From the NCBI RefSeq assembly GCF_030272615.1, contig NC_081412.1, forward strand, positions 671,674,852 through 671,734,851: a stretch of DNA of 60,000 nt. The letters are read 5' to 3'. A program made the translations under genes and the position numbers. The number at the start of each line of letters is the position of its first letter. Positions within the stretch are counted from its first letter, which is position 1. Below, in pieces: positions 46,025 to 56,975 of this stretch. Origin of the DNA: Cryptomeria japonica (lineage: Eukaryota > Streptophyta > Pinopsida > Cupressales > Cupressaceae). The notes below the pieces were generated by a model. It was not told the origin of the DNA and searched no databases. It was given only the letters and a program-made list of their open reading frames with translations.

Positions 46025-46049
46025 TTTCAAAGAATGGATGTGATGCCAC
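46025..46049 (-). promoter_or_regulatory. H presumed primer-binding region
   Basis: Next to the 5' LTR the element strand reads GAGTGGCATCACATCC. TGGCATCACATC resembles the initiator tRNA-Met site TGGTATCAGAGC at nine of twelve bases, so it may be a decayed version of it. Confidence 0.4.
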
Positions 46050-46051
46050 TC

Positions 46052-46482
46052 TGATGCAGAGAGTCTTGAAGCTTGATCCAATACACCTTCTTGAGTGACT
46101 TGTCTTACTCAACCCTTCAACTACTCAATACCTTCCAATGGCACTTAGTAGGGGGTTTTTTCTATTGAGAGCTCCAAGATCTGAACCATTGTGGCTTGCC
46201 TCCAAGGTATAACATTTGGTCATAGACAATTAACTCCTCCTATTGAGGTTGCCACCTCAATCACAGACCCACCACTCCTGCAAGGATCACAACACACAAC
46301 CACTTTCAATGGACCCATAATGCATCTACAAAGTATCTTTGAAGTCTCTTGAGGCTTTTAGCATCACCAAACCCATCACTATGGTTTCCTAACTTTTCTA
46401 GATCTCCCCCGGGCTCAAATAGGCCTAACTAAATTAGCCCTCCCTTGGCATTTTAGGGACTTAGTTTGAAAACTTCCTAAAC
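46052..46482 (-). repeat. H right LTR (5' LTR), left piece
   Basis: TGATGCAGAG onward, matching the left LTR 39751-40195; interrupted by A-plus at 46483 and resumed at 53075. The 5-bp TAAAC is present on both sides of A-plus. Confidence 0.93.
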
Positions 46483-47293
46483 TATTGACATATGCATACT
46501 CTAATGAGAAATTGTAGGTGATTGAAGGTTTTGTCATTGATGGCAACCTTGCAATCCTATGGCACCGACAAGACATCACACTGACACTAGCAAGATCAGA
46601 CTCTACACCGGCACTCAGACCACCGGCACTAGCACAGAAAAGAAACATATCGGCATAGAGGCCGACAGGATTTTTGTCATAATATATTTTGTTTATTACT
46701 GTAAAAACTTTAGAAGCCAACTTGGTAACATTTTAAAATGACTCATATATATAAGAGATCATTATAGAACAATTAGGTAAGCATGATGGAATGTAATCAA
46801 GCGAAATAAGGTAGACCTATTATGCAAATTATAGGTTAAGCATTTATGTAAGAAATAGAGTAGAAACCGGTACTGGATCTGGCATAGTAGATGCTATTTT
46901 GAAGCAGTACAAGACAATGGATTTATATAATCCAATTTTGTAAGTCAGTGAGACTTCCTATTTTGTATTTGAGCAGTGAGCTCTAGGCACATGGCCTTCC
47001 TGCATGTGCGGGCCCCTCTTGTAGCAGTAATATTCTCTTATTGGTCAGTAAGAAAATATTGTGGGTCACAAATCCCACTAAGGTTTTTCCCACACTAGGT
47101 TTCCTCGTTAAAATATTGTGTTATGGTGTGTTTCTTATGTGGTTGTTTTTAATTTTGTTCATTGCACTATTTCTTGCTTACCGGTACACTGTTATAATAT
47201 GTTCTACATGTTTTAAGTTAAGAAACTCACATCACCAGTTAGATACTGATTCAACACCCCCCCCCCTTCTCAATATCTGTGGGAATCCTAACA
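46483..47293 (+). repeat. A-plus 5' LTR
   Basis: TATTGACATATGCA to GGGAATCCTAACA; C-tract at 47256-47266; TATATATAAG at 46746-46755. It matches the 3' LTR (52270-53074) along its length. Confidence 0.95.
46746..46755 (+). promoter_or_regulatory. TATA box of A-plus 5' LTR
   Basis: TATATATAAG, conserved in the 3' LTR near 52532-52541, about 260 bp into the LTR; the likely start of the genomic RNA lies just downstream. Confidence 0.55.
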
Positions 47294-47295
47294 AT

Positions 47296-47307
47296 TGGTA
47301 TCAGAGC
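47296..47307 (+). promoter_or_regulatory. Primer-binding site (initiator tRNA-Met), A-plus
   Basis: TGGTATCAGAGC, a perfect match, two bases after the LTR end. Confidence 0.96.
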
Positions 47308-47364
47308 TTGGTCCTCTATTTTTAGAAGCCTAACAACTTGAGGAAGATCTTGACACCAATAGAG

Positions 47365-48524
47365 ATGGAAAATCTGATGAAGCAACTTGAAGCAGCTCTC
47401 TTAGACTATGATACAGAAAAATTGAAAAACATCAAACTTGAAGATGATCTAAAGGCACCTCAAGATATCATTCAAGCACTTCAAGAGAATTTTACCATTG
47501 CAAGGAACAAGAGAAGAGAACTTTGTGAAAAGATGTAAAGTGAAAATGATGAAAAAGAAACTCTTAATGATACAATAAGCAAACTGAAGCAAGAGAACAT
47601 GGCAACAAAGAATGAGATGCAGGATATGACTATGAGATTTTGCAATGAAATTGAAGAGAGGAAGAAGAATGAAGAGGAATTGAATAGAAGACTGAATGAT
47701 GTTGAAAATACAAGTACAAGACTTAGTTATGAAAATGACTTGTTGAAAATAGATCTGTTGCATACACAAATGACTCAAATGAACTCATGAGATAGAAAGA
47801 AATCTTAGAAAGAGAATTGGCTGCTGCAAATCAACACAAGGAGAAATTCAAGAAAAGCTCAGAAGAACTTAATGACATGATAAAGAATCAGAAACCAAAT
47901 GGTGACAATAATGGTTTAGGCTTTGAAGTTGGTGAAAGCTCTGGTACTGCAAACACACACGATCACAACAAACCAGTAAGACAACCAAATGCTTATAAAT
48001 TCAATGGAAAATGCTTTAATTGTAACAAGTATGGTCTTAGAGAAAATCAATGTAGATATAGAGATTATTAGAATACCAATACACCCATTGGTCAATGTTC
48101 AAAATGCAACAAAATTGGTCACAACTCTGAAAATTGCAGAATGAATGTGAGATGTTATGTTTGTGGAAGATTTAGACATCTATCAAATCAATGTAGAACA
48201 CAAATAGGCATAGGATATGGAAAGGCTATTCAGAAAAATAATGTGACTTGTTATGCTTGTAACAAGATTGGGCCTATTGCAAAATTCTGCAGAAGTAAAG
48301 GATCACCGGTAGACAACAAAAATTCCAGTTTCAAAGGAAAAGAAAAAGTTGAAGAAGTTAAGCAAGAATTCTCAAAACAATGGATTAGGAAGATAGATCT
48401 AAATATTGTTGGGAATACTCCTCCACCGATAGAACCAATCAACACTTCATCGGCAGGACAGAGTAGTGCTCCACTAGCAGGACAGAGTAGCACTCTAGCG
48501 GCAAGAAGCTCTTCAACAAATTGA
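47365..48524 (+). pseudogene. A-plus ORF1: coiled-coil Gag-like protein with four zinc knuckles
   Basis: The ATG at 47365 (MENLMKQLEAALLDYDTEK) is 58 bp after the primer site and aligns with A-minus. The first 140 codons or so are heptad-rich coiled coil. Four knuckles follow: 48012-48053 (CFNCNKYGLRENQC, His replaced by Leu), 48096-48136 (CSKCNKIGHNSENC, complete), 48152-48194 (CYVCGRFRHLSNQC, complete ligands) and 48249-48290 (CYACNKIGPIAKFC, His replaced by Pro). Lesions are a TAA at 47536, a frameshift near 47790-47817 and a TAG at 48069. The C-terminus is Ser/Ala/Pro-rich. Presumed role: packaging of the element RNA, alone or with a Copia Gag supplied in trans. Confidence 0.85.
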
Positions 48525-48808
48525 AGAAATTTTATTTGAGGGTTTGGCAATCAATGAGACATATGCTATTATTCCCTCGGTTAATGGTGAGAAGTTAGAA
48601 ATTACTTCATTACCAGCAGACAATGTTAAGTGATTACTTAACCGCATGCATTAAATGTGGTAGTTGGCAAAGACTTTATAAATTTATGATTTTGGCTCCA
48701 TTTCACTTCACTGCAAATTCAAACTTCCGAAGAGAGTGAAATCTCTAGAGCTAAGGAATTTTCGAGCAAAGAGGCAAAGAACTCTAGTAATCAAAGGTAT
48801 TTATCATC
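48525..48808 (+). other. A-plus spacer between ORF1 and ORF2
   Basis: 284 bp without a gene. It aligns with the A-minus spacer (33437-33861). How ORF2 is expressed (internal promoter, splicing or re-initiation) is not shown by the sequence; no clear TATA box is present. Confidence 0.45.
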
Positions 48809-51800
48809 ATGGAATCCACCCTTGTACTTGAATATACAGCAAACCCTACTGTAGTCGAGGTTATAAAATGCCCTAGGCCCGTGTTTCAACTAGTTCCCGA
48901 GGTAGCAAAGAAAGATGACAATACAGGTTCTTTTTCCCAAATTCCAAAAGGAGTTGTTTATGCTGAAGATCCCAGAATATACATCCATTGCAACATATTG
49001 GAATTAGGAGATGAAGAAATCAAAACCATGTATAAATCTGTTATATGTGATGATTCCGGAAATGTAAAACCAGAACATAAAATTGTTGAAACCCTAGGAT
49101 TTACTGAAATCCTCTGCATTCCTGAATTTCCCAAGGATGTGATTAGGATAGTTTTGAGTAGGGTACATGGTGAATTTTTTTGGTTAGATGCAATTCAAAA
49201 AATTACCAAGGAAGTTGTCATAGGGTTACCTTCTACTAGTAAAAGATCAAACAAGACTAAAAAGGTCTCAAACGACCTAGTAACTAAACTAACTAGTGCA
49301 ACATCCGACAAAAGGTCCTTGAGAGTCAATGATGTAACCGACACAAATGTGAGATTCATCAGCATGATTTTAGGGTATAAGGCTACTGATGCAAATAGAC
49401 TTAACTCAGTGTCCAGTTTATGCATAAAGAGTGCACATGATATGGTTAAGGACAATGTGAAGATTGATGTCTGTGAATGGTTAAAGGATGAGTTAATTGA
49501 TAATCTAGGAAAAATCAAGAAGGATAAGAAAGGAACTTTTAGATTTGGTAATCTACGTGTATGCTTGATGCTACACATAACCAAATAGGTTCCTGGTATA
49601 GGCCATAAAGAGCTTGGATTTGATATACTAGTAGGGAAATAGTTGTCAGACCTACTCAACAATATGGGTGATAACAAGGAAAAGAATATCCATGACTATT
49701 TTCAAGCACTAAAGGCTAGGATGAACAAAAGAATCAGACTATCATAGGAAATAGTGAACAAATACAAAAAGGAAATATGTTTTGTGAAAAAAAAGGATGA
49801 GATCTGGATGGATGCAGTAATCCTAAGAACAGTTTGGGTTACTGAGATGGGTTATGAGACTGGTGATCATATCATTGAGACTTATGCAAAAGCCCTTCTG
49901 GAAGCACCCAAGGAACCAAAGGAAGAAGTATTTGGAAATGCTGAGACCATAAAGAGTCAAATTCAATCCAGAAAGATAGTAAAGAAAGTTGATGCAATCA
50001 TGAGAAGAGGATCTAGGTAGGCAAAGGCTATTAAAGAAGATGTACTCAAGAAAACCGGCCAGTAGCAACTTCTTTAGAGAATGACATGCCAGCTACATTC
50101 AAATGAGTTGTAAGAAAAAGGGATCCTTCACCGGCATCCACCCCCTCACCTAGGAGAACTAGACAAAAACAACAGGTAGTAAGGTCACCGATAAAGAAGA
50201 CAACACCAAAGAAAAAGCTAACACTAAAGAAGAAGAGGACTCAACAAAACTTGGCCCCTCTTGACAAATTATTGAATGAAATCATAGAGGAAGGGAAAGT
50301 AAAAAACATAGAGAAATTGTATGATACTTTGATAGTAGACGAAAAACAACAAGTGGAAAACAGTGTCATTTTGCACATGGACATGTATAAGAAATTCTTA
50401 ATGCAAGTGGTAGATGAAATACCAGATGAATTATTTAGGAGATTAGAAGCAAGAAGACAAGCTATTGTAGAGCTTGATAAGAAAATTAAAATTGAAAAAC
50501 TACTTGTTGTTTACCCAGTAAACTCACCCAAAGAAATAGATGATTTAATTGCAGAAGCCAACCAATCAGTATTCTCTACTGCACACTGGCATATTGGACT
50601 AATGGTAGGAAGAGTAAATGAGATAACAAAGGAAATAGAAAATGGATGGGATATATTCCTTATGGAGAAGGAAAAGCAAGAAGAGTATAGGAGACCAAAT
50701 CCTATCAAAGTCTATCAAAAAGACAAAGATAAGGGTAAAGGAAAGGTTGGTGGACCTCCTGGCATCAAAATAAAAGATAACTTATCCCCACCGCCTCTGA
50801 GTACTCGACCGGTAAAGACTACTGAAGACCAACTAGCAAATGACAGTATGGATGTATCACAAGAGGATACAAATCATAAATCTGAGGTACTATACACAGT
50901 AAATGTTGATACTCAAAAGATCAACATTGTGGTAGACAAAGATACAACAGGTAAACAGAAATGGCTAGTGAGCCACCAGTAACTGACAAAGCTAATAACA
51001 GAGAAAAACTGACAGATGACTACACTGGTCCACAGGCAGAGACTCAGATAGAGATAGGTCAACAAATAGAGCAACAAGCAGAGCAATAGGCTCCAAAATA
51101 GGAACAGGAACAAATTCTTGTGGAAATAGTGCCACCGACAACTAGTGAACAAGGCAAACCACTGGTAAAAGAAATGGAAATAGAGACTGACCTACCAGAG
51201 GTCACTACTAGCAAGGATAATGCTCCCACTAATGAAATTTAGTGTGTTGGTTCCACTTTTATAGCATTCAAATCTACAAATGTAACTGAGGTACTTTTGG
51301 ACTCCATCAAAAGGATGACTGATTGTAGTTCACAGGCTTAGAAAGCTATAGATGACACAATCCTAGTTTTGAAGACTATAGGTCCTAACTGTAACATAGA
51401 CAATAAGGACTCTTTAAGCCAACTTGACACTTTGACTAAATACATCACTGAGAACACAGTGACTATTGAGCAAATAAAGGAGGAGGTACTTAAGGAGAAA
51501 TTGGAAATTGAAAGACAAAAATTCTTTGAGGATGAAATAAATAAGTGTACAGGGCAATTTGACACACTTCTACCAAAACTGTGCAACTCACTAAAGGAAT
51601 ACAAAACTCTGTATAAAGACACTTGCAAGACAAACTTTTTGACAGTTGACATAGACAAGAAAATGAGCAAGATACAGGATGAAATGAATAAACTTGCTAA
51701 CAATTTTGTTAAATCACCTGATACATTATCAATTTTTGAAACAAAGATAACAAGTTTTGAGGAAGATTTTCTTAAATTAGGAAGAGAAAAGGAGAGAATA

Positions 51801-51923
51801 GTAGATAAGGCAAAGAATCTAAGACTAAGATTGAGTCCAATATTGGACTATCTAGCATTCTTGAGAAAGGAAATATCTGAGACATTAGTACAGGGACAAA
51901 CAACACCGACAGAGTATATGTAG
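48809..51923 (+). pseudogene. A-plus ORF2: large conserved protein of unknown function
   Basis: The ATG at 48809 aligns with A-minus. The N-terminal domain (48809-50020) has KGVVYAEDPRIYIHCNILEL, LSRVHGEFFWLDAIQKITKE, NDLVTKLTSATSDKRSLRVN and VCEWLKDELIDNLGKIKKD. Three stops at 49586, 49640 and 49745 are TAG where A-minus has CAG. A basic cluster lies at about 50146-50240 (RRTRQKQQ, then TPKKK), next VVDEIPDELFRRLEARRQA and AHWHIGLMVGRVNEITKE to 50982. A Glu/Gln/Thr-rich stretch follows, then a coiled-coil C-terminus at 51369-51923. Frame changes lie between 50090 and 50251 and between 50982 and 51369. About 1000 codons in the ancestor. I do not recognise it; the basic cluster suggests nuclear entry or nucleic-acid binding. 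Confidence 0.85.
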
Positions 51924-52269
51924 CACCTCACCGGTACAATTCATAGAATAGAGGCAGAAATAAAGGATATCAAGAAGTTTTTGGAGAGTATAAACTTGAT
52001 TTTGGTGGATCTTTTTCAATTGGTAACCAACCAGCTACAAGGGTAGAGTAGAAAACTACAACTCTATTGACACCTTGACAACCTTTGTCATTGATGCCAA
52101 AGGGGGAGTAGTAGTATGAGAAAATAACCGGTAGAAGACTTATCTACTTAGAGGGAGCTCTTATATGTTTTTGGTAACACATTTTTGGAAACCATTTTTA
52201 GATCACAAGTTTTGGATACACTTTTGAAATTTTCTCATGAGTGTTGCCATCAATGCCAAAGGGGGAGAT
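51924..52269 (+). other. A-plus 3' untranslated region with two polypurine tracts
   Basis: TTGATGCCAAAGGGGGAGTA at 52091-52110 is an internal copy of the tract, and CAATGCCAAAGGGGGAGATT at 52251-52270 abuts the LTR. Both follow a (G)TCATTGATG/CCATCAATG motif. Confidence 0.75.
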
Positions 52270-53074
52270 TGTTGGCATATGCACACTCCAATGAGACATT
52301 GTACATGATTGAAGGTTTTGTCATTGATGGAAACCTTACAATCTTATGGCACTAGCAATACATCACACTAGCACTAGCAAGATCAGACTCTACACAGGCA
52401 CTCAAACCACTAGCACCGACAGAGAAAAGAAGCATATCGGCACAGAGGCCGATAGGATTTTTGTTATAATATATTTTATTTATTATTGTAAAAACTTTAG
52501 AAGCCGACTTGGAAACATCGTAAAATGACTCATATATATAAGAGATCATTAATGAAAAATTAGGTAAGCATGATGGAATGTAATTAGGTGAAATAAGGTA
52601 GACCTATTACGTGAATTATAGGTTAAGGGTTTATGTAAGAAGCAGAGCAGAAACTGGTACTGGATCTGGCATAGTAGATGCTATTTTGACGCAGTACAAG
52701 ACACTAGATTTATATAATCCAATTTTGTAAGTCAGTGAGACTTCCTATTTTGTATTTGAGTAGTGATCTCTAGGCACTTGGCCTTCTTGCATGTGCAGGG
52801 CCCTCTTGTAGCATTAATATTCTCTTATTGGCCAGTAAGCGAATATTGTGGGTCACAAATCCCACCGAGGTTTTTCCCACATCAGGTTTCCTCATTAAAA
52901 TATTGTGTTATGGTGTGTTTCTTATGTGGTTGTTTTTAATTCTATTCATTGCACTATTTCTTGCTTACCGGTATATTATTAAAATATGTTCTACATGTTT
53001 TAAGTTAAGAAATTCACATCACCGGTTAGATACTGATTCACCCCCCCCTCTCTGTATCTGTGGGAATCCTAACA
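52270..53074 (+). repeat. A-plus 3' LTR
   Basis: TGTTGGCATATG to GGGAATCCTAACA, 805 bp; keeps the original TG start that the 5' LTR has lost. Confidence 0.95.
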
Positions 53075-54252
53075 TAAACAAGGCTAGAAATAAATTATGG
53101 ATTTCAGTACCCTTTTCAGAGCTACAAACAATACTAAAAATGTGCATCTTTTTTATATGTATAAATAGGTTTCCCAATATTGCACTAATTTCAATGGTTT
53201 AGGCCTCACTGGTTGACTTGGAAAGAAGGTTCTGAAACTCTTCACTAATCAAAACACCTGCTCAAACAAATTACAGATTCTTTGAGGGAATACTCAAGTC
53301 TTTCCAAACATATGACACTTTGTCTTCACCAATCCTCATGTGTTGTTAAAACACACTTCTTTTGTTGTCCTAACTCACCTACTCCCATTGGTGAGCCTAG
53401 GGCTTCATTGTATCTCCTTGTCAAGGACCTGCAAAAGCACAAATCCTATCCTAAAACTATATACAGACCCTAATCTATAATTCTTATTGATTTCAATAGG
53501 TTCCATCAATGAATGCTTAGGTTAGAGCCATTTTTGCTCATAAACCTGACTTGCAACGATTTTACACCAAGTTGCAAAGAATGGATGATATCTCTACAAC
53601 TATAGACAATCAAACCTAGAAATATAACTTAATGTAAAGTAAATTCAATTAAAACTCATTCCCTACAATTAGTTTGTACAAACAAGTCCGTACTGGACCG
53701 TAGCAAGCAATTAAAACAAGAGAAAACTGTCAAAAATGGTGAAAGGCAAGATTGCTTCAAAATCCAAAAACTTGATCTTCCATTCCCAATCCTCTAAATC
53801 ATAAAATGAAGTGAATTTTGGCTTTTGTGCTGTTAGATCAGTTGGTTTAACCAACTTTTTAATTCCATTTACCAAAAAATGCAACTTTTGCAAAAAGTGC
53901 AAAATGTTTCTCAACTTTTTACATCTTTTGACTCCTAAGATGCAATTTTTCATTCTAATGCTTTTCAAGACTCTTGATGATCCTCAAACACCCTAGAAGA
54001 CCTAAACACAAAACAATAGAACCCTATTACATGATAACATTCATTTGGAGTACTACTCCTGTGATCTTCTCAAGCATCTCACTTCTCAGGCTAACAACAT
54101 CCTGAACACAAATGTCAAACCAAAACTTGGACAACTCAACCATGGCTCTACTGAGTCCCAAATGGTTGGTCCATTATTACATCACAAAGAAAACACACAA
54201 AACTTGAAAGAAAAGAAAATTGCATGAATGGAGTGTTAGGTTCCCTACACCA
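53075..54252 (-). repeat. H right LTR (5' LTR), right piece
   Basis: From TAAACAAGG onward it follows the left LTR 40196-41380 and ends TTCCCTACACCA at 54252, next to the CCAAG duplication. Confidence 0.92.
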
Positions 54253-54257
54253 CCAAG

Positions 54258-56264
54258 CAAATGAGATGTACTAGAAATTTCTTTTGGTGGTGGTGTTTTT
54301 TCAACTGGTGGGTTTACAATAGTTATAGTGCTCATCGGATTTGGATCTTCTTCAGTTTCTTTCCCTGCATGTGTATCCTTCACTAAAGGGTTACTTAACA
54401 CTTTTTGATCCATGATCACCTGGGTTTCTTCACCTAAAATGAAGTCCATAATAATTTGATTTGTCACTGGTTCTCTGTTCTTCTTTTTGCTCCTTGAGTG
54501 AGTAACTTGAACTATTGAAAAAATTAGTGGGGACCTCTTTGATCTCCTGGTTTGAACCTCTTCAATAATAGACCTTGTATCACCTGCAACATCAACAATT
54601 TTGTTAGAGGAAGAAGTGGGAATTTGTGTTGTAGCAAGTGGACCAACTGTTAATTCATGAGGAGTGACAATCGACTCCTTCCTAAATTTTTGGTCTCTTA
54701 ACCACTTCTCCATTCTTCTTATGACATTGAATGATTTGACTTGAATATTTTCTTCTTCTCTTCTATCCCAGTGAATTTCAGGAATAGATTGCCCTTAAAC
54801 CCTTTCATTGAATTCGGGATCCAATATATCTTCCCCTTCCTCTTCTTGTACTCTTGACACATTAATGGACAACCTCATTGTAACCACCTGTTGTAGAGTA
54901 AATCTTGACCACAATCTCCTCCTCACTTCAAAATCATCACAACAATTTTCCTAGTAATCTTCTAATTGAGGTTCATGGGAGAAATGGTCATCAATATTTA
55001 GAGGTTCTACAACATATCCCCTACTATCAAATTTTTGTTTGGCAATGTAAGGCTGCAAATTCATTTTCTTGAAGTCTAATTCTATGTTGAAGGCATCAGA
55101 TATATATTTACAACTATAGTAACCAAGTTCAATCGAGAAGACAACCCCGGATTTACCTTTTGTCCCTAACCATTTATCAATGTGGTCTAATTGTGTGCAA
55201 ACCTCAATAAGCACATAATTGTCAAAGGCATACCTAGGCAATTTGAATGGTTCACCTTCAAACCCCCCACTCTAATGTAAGTAAACTTGGGAAACTAGAT
55301 AAAATAGCTTCCATATATACTAACCAGCTCCATGGCCTCCGCTGACATTCTTTTATTTATGTCTCCCTTTAATTCAAAGGCAAGCCTTCCTGCAAAGACA
55401 TCATTCCACCTTGTGAAATTTTCTACATGTCTTTGTTGTTGCAAGTAAGGGTAATAATCATGGACCTTCATTTCGTCCTCCCAAAGCTCGTTATGCAACC
55501 TTGACCATTCTTAGGTACAAGGAAATATATAAAATAAATATGAGGACATGTAAAAACTAGACATTCCAACAAAGTTGTTGAAACCCTCATGGAGTCTTTT
55601 GACAAAAACCTATGCCCAGTCAAGGTATTTCTGACTAGCTAACAAAACCTAAATATAGAAGTACATTCAATCCTCCCAATAGAAAGAGTGTGAGTCCCCT
55701 TTGAGTTTGTTTAGCAAAATTATAATATCCTGCACCTCCATGATTAAATGCTCTCTGGTAAGAGGATTGGGTAACCCGGACCCCCCCTTTCGGAACCTTT
55801 AGAAGCTAATTCCTTGCAATGACGCTTTTGTATGTATTTTTTTTATGAGAGAAAAATACATATGAGGTTCCAATTGACTAGTCTGTGTACGCCTATTCAT
55901 GAGGGATTCACATTATAGCCATTATTGTTTCTCTGTTAATTTCCACTAACAGTTCACCAATGCTGGGCCTAATGTACACGCTATCAGCATCATATCTATT
56001 CATACATGCTATTACTAAATATGGACAAGGAGTGGCACTTCAGAAAGCGGCAGCTTCAATCAGCCCACTTCTAACTATTCTTTCCATCATTGAATATGCC
56101 CCAGGGTTTTTAGCTCTTTCTAAGAAATATCCTAAGTCAGCTTGGGCCAAAGATGTGTCACCTAGATCTGGAAGTATACTAACTAGGCATGATGTGTGAC
56201 CAAGATTTGGCATATTCGTCCTCATAATGGCCTCTTTTACATTTATCAAATAGTTCCTAAACAA
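54258..56264 (-). pseudogene. ORF J, N-terminal half (unrecognised)
   Basis: Minus-strand reading from 56264 (MFRNYLINVKEAIMRTNMP) passes SILPDLGDTSLAQADLGYF, YDADSVYIRPSIGELLVEI, then after frame breaks near 55780 and 55520 the cleaner part: WEDEMKVHDYYPYLQQQRH, FPKFTYIRVGGFEGEPFKL, RYAFDNYVLIEVCTQLDHI. From 55498 to 54258 it is one frame with only three stops, each fitting a Gln codon changed by C-to-T. The end is Ser/Arg/Thr-rich and continues across H at 39745. I do not recognise the protein. The start is uncertain; sequence upstream of 56264 has no ATG-led extension that I trust. Confidence 0.6.
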
Positions 56265-56730
56265 AATAGAATTCTATTCCAAAACAAAGAATTTTCCTAC
56301 ACTGACTAACCTTCTGAGCTAGTAACAAAGTAGAGGGAAATTATCAAAACTCACCTGTTACCACCATGAAATCTGTGAAACCCTCAGAAGTATGAAGTTG
56401 AAATTACCTTCGACGTCTTTCGATGCTTCAATAATAACAACTACTACTTTCACAATTTGAGAATTCACCTGTTAAGAAGCGGAAAAACTGAGAAACATCT
56501 ACACATGCCTCATAATGATTCATTCAAATGTGTGAGATAACTAATGATTTCATTAGAGCCTGACAAATTTCTTAATTACACATCAATTCCACACAAACAG
56601 TTCACGTTTTCATGATTTCTTTCCAAATTTAGAATTTTAAATCATAAGATACCGAGAATATTCATTTTTCTGCGCCACCTTTAGTGTTATTAAGGTCCTC
56701 GGGGCAAAACTTGGAATGAACCTTTGAACT

Positions 56731-56763
56731 TTGAACCATCTGTCAAGGAGTTCAATGGTTCAA
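56731..56763. repeat. GGTTCAA hairpin 1
   Basis: TTGAACCAT (56731-56739) and its exact reverse complement ATGGTTCAA (56755-56763), a 9-bp stem with a 15-base loop. Confidence 0.85.
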
Positions 56764-56868
56764 GTTCAATCCAGAGAAAGAAAAAGAACTCTCAACTTGT
56801 GGCTCAACAACACCGGGAATGAGCGAAGACCCTTAATAAATGTAAAGAAAGACTTTGAACCTTGAACC

Positions 56869-56893
56869 TTGAACCAATTTAGAAATGGTTCAA
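56869..56893. repeat. GGTTCAA hairpin 2
   Basis: TTGAACCA (56869-56876) and TGGTTCAA (56886-56893), an 8-bp stem with a 9-base loop, preceded by further TTGAACC copies from 56855. Confidence 0.85.
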
Positions 56894-56975
56894 AGTTAAA
56901 TTTCAAGACTAACTTAACATATTCACACTCTCTCTCTTAACAACATAACAAAGCCATGACTCGCACAAAGGCACT

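Larger units (their letters stand above)
46483..53074 (+). mobile_element. Element A-plus: full-length pol-less LTR element
   Basis: A perfect 5-bp duplication, TAAAC (46478-46482 and 53075-53079), and two LTRs of 811 and 805 bp flank a 5-kb internal region with a perfect initiator tRNA-Met primer site, two ORFs and two purine tracts. No protease, integrase or RT motif appears in any frame of the internal region, although nothing looks deleted compared with A-minus, which has the same content. It is therefore non-autonomous by structure, not by accident. It landed in the 5' LTR of Gypsy H. The first base pair of the LTR edge is mutated (TATTGACA in place of TGTTGGCA). Confidence 0.95.
39751..54252 (-). 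mobile_element. Element H: Gypsy retrotransposon with chromodomain, split by A-plus
   Basis: A perfect 5-bp duplication, CCAAG, flanks it (39746-39750 and 54253-54257). The left (3') LTR is 39751-41380. The right (5') LTR is 46052-46482 plus 53075-54252, split by A-plus. Reading right to left gives gag, protease, RT, RNase H, integrase and a chromodomain-like tail, the order RT-before-integrase that defines Gypsy. It inserted into ORF J. The LTRs differ at many positions, so the insertion is old, and A-plus came later. Confidence 0.94.

Noticed and set aside
49195-49677. 160-aa minus-strand ORF
   Set aside because: Antisense shadow of A-plus ORF2, whose sense frame is conserved in A-minus.
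48809-51923. ORF2 as a retroviral-type envelope
   Set aside because: No signal peptide, transmembrane segment or furin-like site is seen; the protein is charged and soluble-looking with coiled coils.
55960-56199. 79-aa plus-strand ORF with hydrophobic stretch
   Set aside because: It is the opposite strand of the ORF J segment 56264-56040, which has more coherent protein text.
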